Positions 52,822 through 61,558 of a DNA stretch of 64,000 nucleotides are shown here, one piece after another. Origin of the DNA: an uncultured Paracoccaceae bacterium. GTDB lineage: Bacteria > Pseudomonadota > Alphaproteobacteria > Rhodobacterales > Rhodobacteraceae. Within the stretch, counting starts at the first letter, position 1. The number at the start of each line of letters is the position of its first letter. The notes beneath the pieces are model-generated. The model was not told where the DNA came from and made no database searches. It was given only the letters and a program-made list of their open reading frames with translations. The DNA is taken from positions 62,001 through 126,000 of the forward strand of contig CAMFGW010000005.1 in the NCBI GenBank assembly GCA_945952025.1, given 5' to 3'. The translations under genes and the position numbers were made by a program.

Positions 52822-55506
52822 TTAGGCCGCATCGCCCTTTCGGTGATCCAAGGTCTTCTCCAACGCGTCCATCCAGAGCCCGACGGCCGGCTGCACGAAC
52901 ATCCCCAGATGCGTCGCTTCGATCACGGCAACCTCGGGTTCGGCGGGAAGGATCGAGCTCCATATCCCGAAGCGCTCGGCCCGGTCGTGAAAGACGGCCA
53001 GCACCCGCCCTTCGTAAGGCTGCGCCACATAGGACCGCGCCAGTTTGCGTGCGGCATACCAGAAGGCGGGCCAGCGGTTCCCGGGCATCAGCCGGCGCGT
53101 CACGCTGTTTGGATGCCGGCCGTAAAGATCGACAAGGTGATACTCCGCCCGCTGCCAGACCGGCAAACGCCGGAGCGCCTGCACCAGCCGCGTCAGCGCG
53201 CGTGGCGCTTCTTGTCGCGGTGCACGGGCCAGCGCCCGCGCCTGTTCGCCGATCCGCATGATGAGCGGCGGACGGACGAACCCGGGGGCCCTTACAACAT
53301 CGTCCGATCCGGCCGTCCTGTATCGGACCGGCGCCATCGGATCGAGAAGGAACACAAGCTCGACCTCGTCGCCCCCGTCGCGGAGCTGTTGCGCAATTTC
53401 CAGCGCGATGAGACCACCCAGGGAATAGCCGCCGATCCTGTAGGGGCCGTCGGGCTGGACCTCTCTGATTTCCGAAATCTGCGCCGCCGCAAGCTCGCGG
53501 ATCGAATGCGCCTTCACGAAACCCTGTCCCGACGCCCATTGCGTGACGGCAAAGAGCGGACAGCCAGCGGTCCAGAGTCCGGGACGGCCAAGTTTCAGGT
53601 CAATGTTGCTGAAGAACAGGGGATGCCCCCTGCCCGCCTGAACCAGCGGAAAGACCGTCCGGCGGTTTAGCAGATCGTCGGGCTGCTGGCGCGCACGCTC
53701 AACGGTCATTGCGAAATCGTAAAGCCTCGGCGCGTCCCAGATGCCGTTCGGATCGACCGCTATGTCGAAGGCCTTTTCCACATCCAGGATCATGGCAATC
53801 GCCGAGAGCGAGTCGCCACCCTCGGTGAAGAAATGGGTGTCGAGGTCGACCCGGTCGAGGCCAAGAACCTTTTGCCAGATCATCGTCAGCCGCGCCTCGG
53901 TGTCCGACAGGGACAGCGATCTTGAATAGCCCGGCTCGTTCCTGCCGACAGGATGGCGCGTTCCGACAGGCTGGGACGTGGCGGCGCGGATCGCGGCGCG
54001 GTCGACCTTGCCGCTTGCGGTCAGCGGCAGCCGGTCGAAGGCGACGAAGCGCTGCGGCAGCATCGCCCGCGGCAGGCTGCGGCCGAGCCTTTCGTGCAGG
54101 CTTTCAAATGGCAGCGACCGGCCCTGCCGCCAGACCACGGCGACAACGACGCCGCGCGCGGAGGGTCCGGTGTCGAACCAGGTTGCCGCGGCATCGGCGA
54201 CACCCGGAACCTGCAAAAGCGCCGCCTCGACCTCTCGCGGTTCGATACGCACGCCGCGCACCTTGATCTGATCGTCGTTGCGCCCGAAATAGTGGATGAC
54301 ACCGTCCCGGTCCCGCCGCACCAGATCGCCGGTCCGATAGTAGCGCTGCCCGTCGGCACCATGCCGGGTGAACCGCTCTGCCGTCAGGTCGGGCCGCAGG
54401 CGATACCCCCGCGCCACGCCCGCGCCGCCGATCAGCAGTTCACCCTCTAGCCCGTCGGCGACAGGTTCGCCATCCGGGTCGATGACAAGGGCGGTGTAGC
54501 TGGCCAGGGGCTTGCCGATGGGTGCGGAAATCGTCGAGGCGAGCGGGCTTTCGGCGGGTGACGGACCAAGACGATGGCCTGTCGCCCAAACGGTGGTTTC
54601 GGTCGGACCATAGAGGTTCAGCGCCAGGTCAGCGACCTCTGGCAGCCGTGCGGCCAGTGACGGCGTGATCGGCTCGCCCGTGCTGATTGCGACCCTGAGA
54701 TGCGGAAACTCCGCGCCAGGCTGCAAGAGGACCGACCAGTTCGACGGCCCCAGCTGAGCCACGGTGACCTTGTGGTGCCGCAGATCCGCAACCAGTTGCG
54801 CCGGGTCGCGCAGCAGTTGCCTGCTGCGCAGCAGGGAACTTCCCCCTGCCAGGAGCGGCAGGAAGAGTTCGACGACAGAAATGTCGAAGGCGATGGTCGC
54901 AACCGCCAGATAGCGGTCTCCGCGGCCGAACCGCAAAAGATCCCGCGATGCCAAGAGCAGGTTGATCAACTGGCGATGCTCGATCTCGACACCTTTCGGC
55001 TCGCCGGTGCTGCCCGATGTGAAGATCACATAGGCAAGGCGGTCATTGCCCGGCGCGCAGTCGGGGGCCACGTGTCCTTGCCCCGCTGCGATCAGGGCGG
55101 CGGGCTCGATCATCACAGGAAGGTCCGGCCCCGCCGCCTTCAGCCGCTGCAAAAGCTCGGCGGTGCCCAGAATCACCCGGCAGGCTGCCGCTTTCTGGAT
55201 GCGAAGCCCGCGTTCCGGCGGGTCCTCCGGGTCAATGGGAACATAAGCGAGGCCGGACCAGAGGATGGCAAGCATGAGCGCCACCATGTCGGCATCGCGC
55301 GGAACGTGGATCGCGACCGCCGTCTCGGGCGCCAGATCCAGCCGCGCGATCCCCCGGGCATAGGCCATCATGCGGTCGTGCAGCTCACGGTAGGTCCAGG
55401 CGCGGTCGGCCACCAGCGCAATCGCCTCGGGGGTTTCACCCGCCTGACGCGCGAAGAGTGCCGCCAGATTTGCACCGATCTCAGGGTTTATGCCGGCGGT
55501 TGGCAT
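52822..55506 (-). CDS. Single-module NRPS: adenylation, carrier and thioesterase domains (A-T-TE)
   Basis: About 894 residues (numbering below from the GTG one codon upstream at 55509). The A domain spans residues 1-510 with FTSGSTGEPKGVEI (A3, 163-176), FDISVVEL (A4, 208-215), LYGPTETT (A5), YRTGDL (A7), GRNDDQIKVRGVRIEP (A8) and TASGKVD (A10, Lys501). The carrier domain has FFTEGGDSLSA with the phosphopantetheine Ser567. The thioesterase has GYSLGGLIALE with Ser696 and a late His in EATHLGMF. There is no condensation domain, so one amino acid is loaded and released. The upstream P450 overlaps it (TGATG), as in systems that hydroxylate a carrier-bound amino acid. Confidence 0.92.
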   Translation of the reverse strand: MPTAGINPEIGANLAALFARQAGETPEAIALVADRAWTYRELHDRMMAYARGIARLDLAPETAVAIHVPRDADMVALMLAILWSGLAYVPIDPEDPPERGLRIQKAAACRVILGTAELLQRLKAAGPDLPVMIEPAALIAAGQGHVAPDCAPGNDRLAYVIFTSGSTGEPKGVEIEHRQLINLLLASRDLLRFGRGDRYLAVATIAFDISVVELFLPLLAGGSSLLRSRQLLRDPAQLVADLRHHKVTVAQLGPSNWSVLLQPGAEFPHLRVAISTGEPITPSLAARLPEVADLALNLYGPTETTVWATGHRLGPSPAESPLASTISAPIGKPLASYTALVIDPDGEPVADGLEGELLIGGAGVARGYRLRPDLTAERFTRHGADGQRYYRTGDLVRRDRDGVIHYFGRNDDQIKVRGVRIEPREVEAALLQVPGVADAAATWFDTGPSARGVVVAVVWRQGRSLPFESLHERLGRSLPRAMLPQRFVAFDRLPLTASGKVDRAAIRAATSQPVGTRHPVGRNEPGYSRSLSLSDTEARLTMIWQKVLGLDRVDLDTHFFTEGGDSLSAIAMILDVEKAFDIAVDPNGIWDAPRLYDFAMTVERARQQPDDLLNRRTVFPLVQAGRGHPLFFSNIDLKLGRPGLWTAGCPLFAVTQWASGQGFVKAHSIRELAAAQISEIREVQPDGPYRIGGYSLGGLIALEIAQQLRDGGDEVELVFLLDPMAPVRYRTAGSDDVVRAPGFVRPPLIMRIGEQARALARAPRQEAPRALTRLVQALRRLPVWQRAEYHLVDLYGRHPNSVTRRLMPGNRWPAFWYAARKLARSYVAQPYEGRVLAVFHDRAERFGIWSSILPAEPEVAVIEATHLGMFVQPAVGLWMDALEKTLDHRKGDAA

Positions 55507-56846
55507 CACGGGTGAGCGCCGTTGGTTGGCTGACGTTTTCGCGCGGTGAGCACCGGCGAGAAGTCCTCCGCCGGTTCCCAGTGGTAGAGTCCGCGCACCG
55601 CCTTGCCGCTACCGGACGGCCCGACGTGGAAATGCGTCGCCAGTGCCGCGACGAAGGCCGCGCCCAGACGGACGGAATAGCTGCCGAAGGGGCACTGATG
55701 GCGGTCGATGCCGAAGGGTGAATAGCGGTCCGGCCCGGGCCGTTCGCCCAGGAAGCGCCCCGGATCGAACCGGAACGGCTCGGCATGTGCCTCCGGCGAC
55801 TTGTGCGATTCCCAGATGCAGAACCGGACATTTGCGCCCTTCGGGAACAGGAACCCCTCGGCCACAAAATCGCGTTTGACCCGCCGCACCAGGCGTTCGG
55901 CCTGCTCCAGCCGCAGCGCCTCCATGACAAAGGCAGCGGCGACGGACTGCTGCGTGTCGGTCCCGTCGGCGATCCGGTCCATCCAGTCCGGATGCATGGC
56001 GGCGAACCAGGTCAGCCAGCGAAAGAAGGCGGCCATGTCGTAGCGGCCCATCTCGACCATGTAGATCAGGTTGCCCAGCATGACGGCATCGACCGCCCCG
56101 TGCTGCTGAAGGTTGGCGAGCACGCTTGTATTTGTGGTCCTGCTGGCCTCCATCGTGGCGAGGTGCTGGCGCAGGATCGCGGCAATCGCCGCAAAGGCGC
56201 GGGCCTGTCGGGTTCCGATGTTCCAGACGAGCCCATTGCCCCCAAGTTCGCCATAAGCAGCGACCAACGGATTGTGGGCCGGCTCACCCGGTTCAACGCC
56301 GAAGATGACCTGGGCCAGCTCGTCAAAAACAATCCGGGCAATGAGCGATCTGAAGGTCTGCGCTCCCATCGGGGCAGCATCCTGCCGGCCTGTCAGGCCT
56401 TCCAGACTTTGCCCGATCCGCGGCACCTGCCCCCACGCGCGGTCGGCAGGCAGGGCTTGGATCGCCTGGACAAGTGCCGAGCGGTAGCGGCGATGATCCT
56501 CCCCCTCCATCTGCCGCAGGATGCCCTTGTCGAAGAGCGCGCCGACATCAATCGTCACCGGGTGCAGATCATCTTCGTGGGCGCGCAGGATCCGGCGGCA
56601 GCGCGGCAGGCCGACAACATAGATCCAGGGACTGCCCCAGCCACGGCCCTTGAACACCGGCCCCAGTTCATCGGCCATGCGAAGCAAGGCCAGTCGGTCG
56701 GCCTTTTCCATGATGTCGAGGGGCTGCGCCTTGTCGCCTGGCGGCAAGCGAACGCCGAGAAACAGGGAAACCAGTGCCGCCCTTGCCTGCACGGCGTCAA
56801 ATCGCCGGTGAGCGCTCACCCCCGGCAAATGGCTTCGCAGCTTCAT
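55506..56846 (-). CDS. Cytochrome P450 paired with the NRPS
   Basis: A protein of 446 residues without a membrane anchor. The K-helix EALR (309-312) is present and the heme loop reads YSPFGIDRHQCPFGSYS with the ligand Cys385. Compared with FxxGxxxCxG, the first Gly is Asp and the second is Phe, with a Gly one residue later. The I-helix region (258-275, MVEMGRYDMAAFFRWL) lacks the usual acid-alcohol pair. Such changes occur in P450s acting on carrier-bound amino acids. The gene is first in a two-gene operon and its TGA overlaps the NRPS start. Confidence 0.9.
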   Translation of the reverse strand: MKLRSHLPGVSAHRRFDAVQARAALVSLFLGVRLPPGDKAQPLDIMEKADRLALLRMADELGPVFKGRGWGSPWIYVVGLPRCRRILRAHEDDLHPVTIDVGALFDKGILRQMEGEDHRRYRSALVQAIQALPADRAWGQVPRIGQSLEGLTGRQDAAPMGAQTFRSLIARIVFDELAQVIFGVEPGEPAHNPLVAAYGELGGNGLVWNIGTRQARAFAAIAAILRQHLATMEASRTTNTSVLANLQQHGAVDAVMLGNLIYMVEMGRYDMAAFFRWLTWFAAMHPDWMDRIADGTDTQQSVAAAFVMEALRLEQAERLVRRVKRDFVAEGFLFPKGANVRFCIWESHKSPEAHAEPFRFDPGRFLGERPGPDRYSPFGIDRHQCPFGSYSVRLGAAFVAALATHFHVGPSGSGKAVRGLYHWEPAEDFSPVLTARKRQPTNGAHP

Positions 56847-57014
56847 TGGAGGACGCTGCTACGCCAGACTATTCTTTGCAAGTCCGGGCAAGCCTTCGGG
56901 CCCGTCCCCTTGCAGAGGCTGAAGGACGCCGCACGCACAAGATCAAGGGATCCCGACCCCGGGTGACCAGCCTGCCCGGCTCATCGGACCTTCTTCCGCC
57001 ACTGCCTCCCCCCA

Positions 57015-57045
57015 CAAAAAGACGGTGCCGCGAGGAGCGGCACCG
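57015..57045 (-). terminator. Rho-independent terminator of the NMT1-type ABC operon
   Basis: On the minus strand a perfect 8-bp GC stem (57037-57044 with 57024-57031, loop of 5) is followed by TC and five T (57016-57020). It lies 23 bp after the binding-protein stop codon. Confidence 0.88.
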
Positions 57046-57066
57046 CCAATATCAAACCCCGGCCTG

Positions 57067-58071
57067 TTACTGCTGCGGCAGGTACTTGTTGGTGAAGTAG
57101 ACGTTCGGATCGGGTACCTCCTTGATCTGATCCGTCGCCTTCAGCGCCTCGGCAAGGCTTTTCCAGATGTCGGCGCTCTGAACCATCATCTTGCCACTCG
57201 CATCCTTGAAATGCGGGATCAGCGCGTTCCAGCCGACGCGGTCATAGGCCGCATTCGCATTGTCGGGATAGTATTTGCCGAATAGATCGACGGCCTTGTC
57301 GGGGTTGGCGATGGCCCACTCGGTCGCCTTCTGGGTCGCGCCCATGAATTTGGTCGCAGTATCGCCATTCTGGTCGAGCCAGGGCTGGGTGGCGGTATAG
57401 ACCCAGATCGGGACGTCCGGCGCGCCCAGCTCGTGGGCGCACACCATTGTGGGATCCTTGCCCACAGCCGACTGCACGGCGGCCGTGCCGTAGTTTTCCG
57501 TGTTGGTCGCAATATCGATCTTGCCGGCAAGCAGGATGGGCATCGCCTCTTCGACGATGATCTCCTTGACCTGATCGGCCTTCAGTCCCGCCGTCTTCAG
57601 AACGAACGGCATCATCGCCTTCGTCCAGGAGTCGGTGTAGATGCCGATCGATTTGCCTTCGAGCTTCGTCAGGTCCACCGGCTCGCCCGGCCGGCCAAAG
57701 AGGCACCAGTTGTTGGTCTGGATAAAGTTGCCGATCGAGACGATGGGCGCGCCCTGCTCATGCCCGAAGGTGATGTCTGTCGTGGTCTCGAAGCCGATAT
57801 CGCCGGATCCGGCCAGCAAAAGCCCCGCCGTCGTGGCAGAGTCCGGCGGGAAGATGATATTCACGTCAAGGCCCGCATCCTTGTAAAGACCCTGGTCCTT
57901 GGCGACGATCACCGGGATCAGCTCGTGATCGGGCGTCGACCAGTCAAAGACGAAGTTGATTTTCTTCAGATCTTCGGCGCGGGCCGCCTGCAGGGGCAGC
58001 AATGTCGCGCAGGCAATCGCAAGAATTGCCGTGCCGCACATAAATCGCGTCCTATCTTTGCCTCTTGTCAT
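57067..58071 (-). CDS. NMT1/ThiY/SsuA-like ABC substrate-binding protein
   Basis: A protein of 334 residues with a signal peptide (MTRGKDRTRFMCGTAILAIA ... AARA) before EDLKKINFV. NMT1-type features are FVFDWSTPDHELIPVIVAKD, KDAGLDVNIIFPPD, GSGDIGFETTTDITFGHEQG and IGIYTDSWTKAM. Relatives bind pyrimidines (thiamine precursors), sulfonates or taurine. An ATG at 58041 is an alternative start. It is last in an operon with a nucleoside hydrolase, so a nucleobase, nucleoside or pyrimidine derivative is the likely ligand. Confidence 0.9.
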   Translation of the reverse strand: MTRGKDRTRFMCGTAILAIACATLLPLQAARAEDLKKINFVFDWSTPDHELIPVIVAKDQGLYKDAGLDVNIIFPPDSATTAGLLLAGSGDIGFETTTDITFGHEQGAPIVSIGNFIQTNNWCLFGRPGEPVDLTKLEGKSIGIYTDSWTKAMMPFVLKTAGLKADQVKEIIVEEAMPILLAGKIDIATNTENYGTAAVQSAVGKDPTMVCAHELGAPDVPIWVYTATQPWLDQNGDTATKFMGATQKATEWAIANPDKAVDLFGKYYPDNANAAYDRVGWNALIPHFKDASGKMMVQSADIWKSLAEALKATDQIKEVPDPNVYFTNKYLPQQ

Positions 58072-58072
58072 C

Positions 58073-58897
58073 CTAGTCTTCCTTTCCTGTTGGTCGGATC
58101 TTTGGTTGCAGCCATTTCGGCGCGGTCGCGCTCCATTGCCAAGGGGTGACGATGATCCCCAGCACCAGCATGAAGACGAACGAACCGACCCCGATTGCGG
58201 TCAGCAAAAGCGTGTCACCGTAAACGGCGGCCGTATTGAGCGAGGCCTTCGAGGTCAGCAGGTAGGTTCCAAGGCCCTTGGTGCTCGACGCGGTCCACTC
58301 GCCGATCACCGCGCCGGTGACGGCATAGGACGCCCCGATCTTCAACCCGGTGAAGAGCGGCCCCAGGCAGGCCGGAAGCTTGACCTTGGTGAAAATACGC
58401 CAGGGCGAGGCACCAAGGACGCGCGCCAGGTTGAGGACGTCGCGGTCCACCGACGACAGCCCGTCAAGAACGTTGATGGCGACCGGGAAGAAGACGATCA
58501 GCCCGATCACGATCAGCTTGGGCGCCATGCCGAAGCCGAAAAGCAGCGCCAGGGGCGCAGCGATGGCGACGATGGGGATCGACTGGGAAATGATGAGGCC
58601 AGGATAGACGACGCGCTGGACCGCCCTGAACTGGGCCATGAGAACGGCGATCGCGAAGCCGAAAGCCGACCCCAGGACATAGCCCACGACGGTTTCATAA
58701 AGCGTGGCGCGCAGCAGGGGCGCCATCTCGGCCCAGTTGTTCCAGATATGTGCGATCGCCACCTCGGGCGGCGCGATGATGTAGGGCGGATAGCCCGAGA
58801 TCACCACAAAGAGCTTCCACGTAATGAAGATCAGGGCGACCGACAAAACGGCCAACAGCGCGTTCTGGAAAATGCCCTTGAAGCCGATATCAGACAT
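58073..58897 (-). CDS. ABC permease of the SsuC/TauC/ThiX type
   Basis: A protein of 274 residues with six membrane spans starting at FQNALLAVLSVALIFITWKL. The loop LNLARVLGASPWRIFTKVKL is the EAA motif and VTGAVIGEWTASSTKGLGTY is the family C-terminal mark. The TAG stop is one base from the binding-protein ATG, and its ATG overlaps the ATPase stop (58890-58897). Confidence 0.92.
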   Translation of the reverse strand: MSDIGFKGIFQNALLAVLSVALIFITWKLFVVISGYPPYIIAPPEVAIAHIWNNWAEMAPLLRATLYETVVGYVLGSAFGFAIAVLMAQFRAVQRVVYPGLIISQSIPIVAIAAPLALLFGFGMAPKLIVIGLIVFFPVAINVLDGLSSVDRDVLNLARVLGASPWRIFTKVKLPACLGPLFTGLKIGASYAVTGAVIGEWTASSTKGLGTYLLTSKASLNTAAVYGDTLLLTAIGVGSFVFMLVLGIIVTPWQWSATAPKWLQPKIRPTGKED

Positions 58898-59684
58898 GTG
58901 CCGCCGCCTCGCTGCCAGTCGTTTCGGGTGCCGGATGCAACACCTCCATGATCGTCCGCTTGGCGGCCATGAACGCCGGATCGGACAGAACGGCCGGCAT
59001 GCGCGGCCGGGGAAGGTCGATCGGCAGGACGGAGTGGATGCGGCCCGGTCGCGGCGTCATGATGACGACGCGGTCGGCCAGAAAAATCGACTCGTCGACG
59101 TCATGGGTGACGAACACGATGGTGCGCTGCATCTCGCGCCAGACATCAAGAAGCCAGGACTGCATCGCCACCCGGGTCTGATAGTCCAGCGCCCCGAAAG
59201 GTTCGTCCAGAAGCAGCGTGTCGTTGCCCGCCGTCAATGTGCGCATGAGCGCCACGCGCTGGCGCATGCCGCCGGACAGGGCGTGCGGATAGGCGTGCAG
59301 GAAGCTGCCGAGCCCGTACCGCGTCGCAAGCGCCGCCGCCCGGTCGTAATCGGCCTGGGTGAGCGTCCCGCGCAGCGCCGGACCCAGAACGATGTTCTGC
59401 AATGCCGTGCGCCAGGGCAAAAGCAAGTCCTTCTGCAGCATGTAGCCGACCTGGCCCGGCCGGTTCACAATCTCCTTGCCGTCCAGCAGGACCGAGCCTT
59501 CGCTGGGCGCGAGCAGGCCGGAAACGATGTTGAAAAGCGTGCTTTTCCCGCAGCCGGACGCGCCGACGATGCAGACGAATTCGTTGGCCTGCACATCCAG
59601 GCTGACCGGCGTCAGCGCTTCGACATTGTCGAAGCGCTTTCCGACGCCCCGTATCTGAAGCTTCGGCGGGGTGGCGCTTGTCAT
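58890..59684 (-). CDS. ABC ATPase of the SsuB/TauB/ThiZ type
   Basis: A protein of 264 residues with VGASGCGKSTLFNIVSGLL (Walker A), MLQKDLLLPWRTALQN (Q-loop with the LLPWRT typical of this family), HALSGGMRQRVALMRTL (signature), LLLDEPFGALDYQTR (Walker B) and FVTHDVDESIFLADRV. Its start overlaps the nucleoside hydrolase stop by 4 bp (59681-59684). Confidence 0.93.
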   Translation of the reverse strand: MTSATPPKLQIRGVGKRFDNVEALTPVSLDVQANEFVCIVGASGCGKSTLFNIVSGLLAPSEGSVLLDGKEIVNRPGQVGYMLQKDLLLPWRTALQNIVLGPALRGTLTQADYDRAAALATRYGLGSFLHAYPHALSGGMRQRVALMRTLTAGNDTLLLDEPFGALDYQTRVAMQSWLLDVWREMQRTIVFVTHDVDESIFLADRVVIMTPRPGRIHSVLPIDLPRPRMPAVLSDPAFMAAKRTIMEVLHPAPETTGSEAAAHV

Positions 59685-60580
59685 GGCAACGTCTCCAAAC
59701 GGGACAGCAGCAGATCGAACAGCCGGTCATGATCGACATCGGTCATCACCAGACAATTGCCCGCGCCCGACGGTGTCGCGACAGACCGGCCATAGTCCGG
59801 CCCGGGCTCCGCGACGACGCTGACCTGGCTTTGCACGCCCGAAAACAGGGTCGGCTCAAGAAGCCAGGCGATCACGCAAGGGTCGTGCAGGTGAAGATCG
59901 CCCACGGAATAGGCCGAAAGCAGGCGTTCCGAAACCAGCGAACAGGCGTTGCCATTGGCGCGGAGCCGCGCGAGGTGTTCGGGCAGAATGGTGGCCTTGT
60001 GCGTCACGTCGAGGCCGAACATCACCATCGGCACCTTCGCCCGCATCATGACCTCGGCGGCATGCGGGTCGGCCATGAAGTTGAATTCCGCATGGGCGTT
60101 CATATTGCCCGGAACGTAGGCCGCACCGCCCATGAAGACGATCGACTGCAGCTTGCCGGCAACATCCTCGTCCAGCATCAGGGCCAGGGCGACATTGGTC
60201 ATCGGGCCGATCGGGCACAGGATCACCTCGCCAGGAAAGCGGTTCACCTGTTCGAGGATGAACGAGACCGCATGCTGCGACGAATTCGGCGGCGGAGCCG
60301 GTGGCAGCCCTATGTCGCCTAGCCCGTCGGCACCGTGGACGCCGGCGTTGACCGGATTAGCTTCGAACACCGGGCGGGACGCGCCTTTCAGCACGGGGAT
60401 GTCGAGCCGCCGGGCCTCTGCACATATGCGCCGCGCATTCGCATAGGTCTTGTCCAGCGCGACATTGCCCCTGACGCAGGTAATGCCCAGAACCTCGATC
60501 TCGCTCGATGAGGCCAGGGCCAGGAAGATGGCAAGGGCATCGTCGACACCCGGGTCGCAGTCTATGATGATCTTCTGCAT
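59681..60580 (-). CDS. Inosine-uridine-type nucleoside hydrolase
   Basis: A protein of 299 residues. The calcium site is IIIDCDPGVDDALAIFLALA. Further marks are VLGITCVRGNVALDKTYANA, EVILCPIGPMTNVALALML, VFMGGAAYVPGNMNAHAEFN, FMADPHAAEV and VGDLHLHDPCVIAWLL. The first gene of a four-gene operon, it acts on whatever the ABC transporter imports, probably nucleosides or N-ribosyl pyrimidines. It differs strongly from the homologue at 27755-28699. Confidence 0.92.
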   Translation of the reverse strand: MQKIIIDCDPGVDDALAIFLALASSSEIEVLGITCVRGNVALDKTYANARRICAEARRLDIPVLKGASRPVFEANPVNAGVHGADGLGDIGLPPAPPPNSSQHAVSFILEQVNRFPGEVILCPIGPMTNVALALMLDEDVAGKLQSIVFMGGAAYVPGNMNAHAEFNFMADPHAAEVMMRAKVPMVMFGLDVTHKATILPEHLARLRANGNACSLVSERLLSAYSVGDLHLHDPCVIAWLLEPTLFSGVQSQVSVVAEPGPDYGRSVATPSGAGNCLVMTDVDHDRLFDLLLSRLETLP

Positions 60581-60815
60581 GTCCTGTCCAAATTATCCAT
60601 GCGCAACCGGCGCACCAACCTATGTGGCTGCACCCACGGTCAGCGCCAAATGGCGGTCGCGCCCCTCGGCGCCCCTCGGTACGGGGCCCCGCGCGGGCCC
60701 ATCCCTTGACCTAGCGTAAGACCCCTTGCAGATGAGCGCATCAACAAACGGACCGACCCGGGCGAAATAATCCAGCATTGTCCGTCAGACGAATGCGAAC
60801 CAGTTTCAGTTACAC

Positions 60816-61040
60816 CTAGGCCGCGACCACGGCCGCGCGTGTCTTCTTCTGGCTTGCCGGCCGCGTATGCCGCATCAAGCGGCGTTCGATCAGCCGGACG
60901 ACCCCCACCAGAACAAGATTGATGGCCAGGTAGATGACCCCGGCGATGGCAAACACTTCGAAGATCGCGAAGGTCTGGCTCATCAGCCGCTTGGCGTAGC
61001 CCGTGATCTCCAGCACCGTGATCATCGAGGCGAGGCTCAA
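60816..61040 (-). pseudogene. Amino-acid ABC permease C-terminal fragment, truncated by an IS6 relic
   Basis: The minus strand reads LWLSLASMITVLEITGYAKR then LMSQTFAIFEVFAIAGVIYL and a Lys/Arg-rich tail ending in TAG (60816-60818). This is the last third of a HisM-type permease. Its 5' side is replaced by the end of an IS6 transposase near 61035, so insertion probably destroyed it. Nothing is recognisable between 60581 and 60815. Confidence 0.75.
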
Positions 61041-61493
61041 CCAGAGCGGCGGCGCGGTTTGGTGTGAAACTCTGCCGGCTGTAGAGACCTCGCTCAAAGT
61101 TTAACAGGTTGTGGACCGACGCATGGACGGCGGCGAACTTCTGCGGGCTTCGCATCCGCCGGAGGCGCTGCATTGCCTGCTCTCGCCGTCGAAAGGGCAG
61201 ATGCGAGTTCTCAGCGCGGTCGTTCGCCCAACGGCCAGTTTCAGGCCTGCCGCTGAGACCGAGATCACGAAGCGCATCGCCTTCCACTCCGACGCGCCAA
61301 GTTTCCAGGCCGCAGGCTCTGGCGCGGGATCCATCTGGGAAAGCCGCAGCCGGATGATCTCGATGCCCGGCTCGTGCAACTCGCCTTCGACATTGCGCAG
61401 CGACAAAGGGAAACGGGTGTCCATCATGACCGCGAGGCGGTTGACCTCAGGCTGATTTTGACGTAGCGGAAAGGGGAGCCCTCGGTCACGCAC
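61027..61493 (-). mobile_element. IS6-family transposase with large internal deletion
   Basis: The N-terminal part (NQPEVNRLAVMMDTRFPLSL then RNVEGELHEPGIEI, from about 61460) and the C-terminal part (GRWANDRAENSHLPFRRREQ then KFAAVHASVHNLLNFERGLY, about 61236-61027) are both IS6-type. The catalytic core between them, about 110-130 residues, is missing and the two parts are in different frames. It is not functional. Confidence 0.8.
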
Positions 61494-61558
61494 GGACGCT
61501 ATCGGCCACCTGCCTGCACCTCATGGCAGGTTCTTCCGACAGGTGCTCCTCGCCCCCC

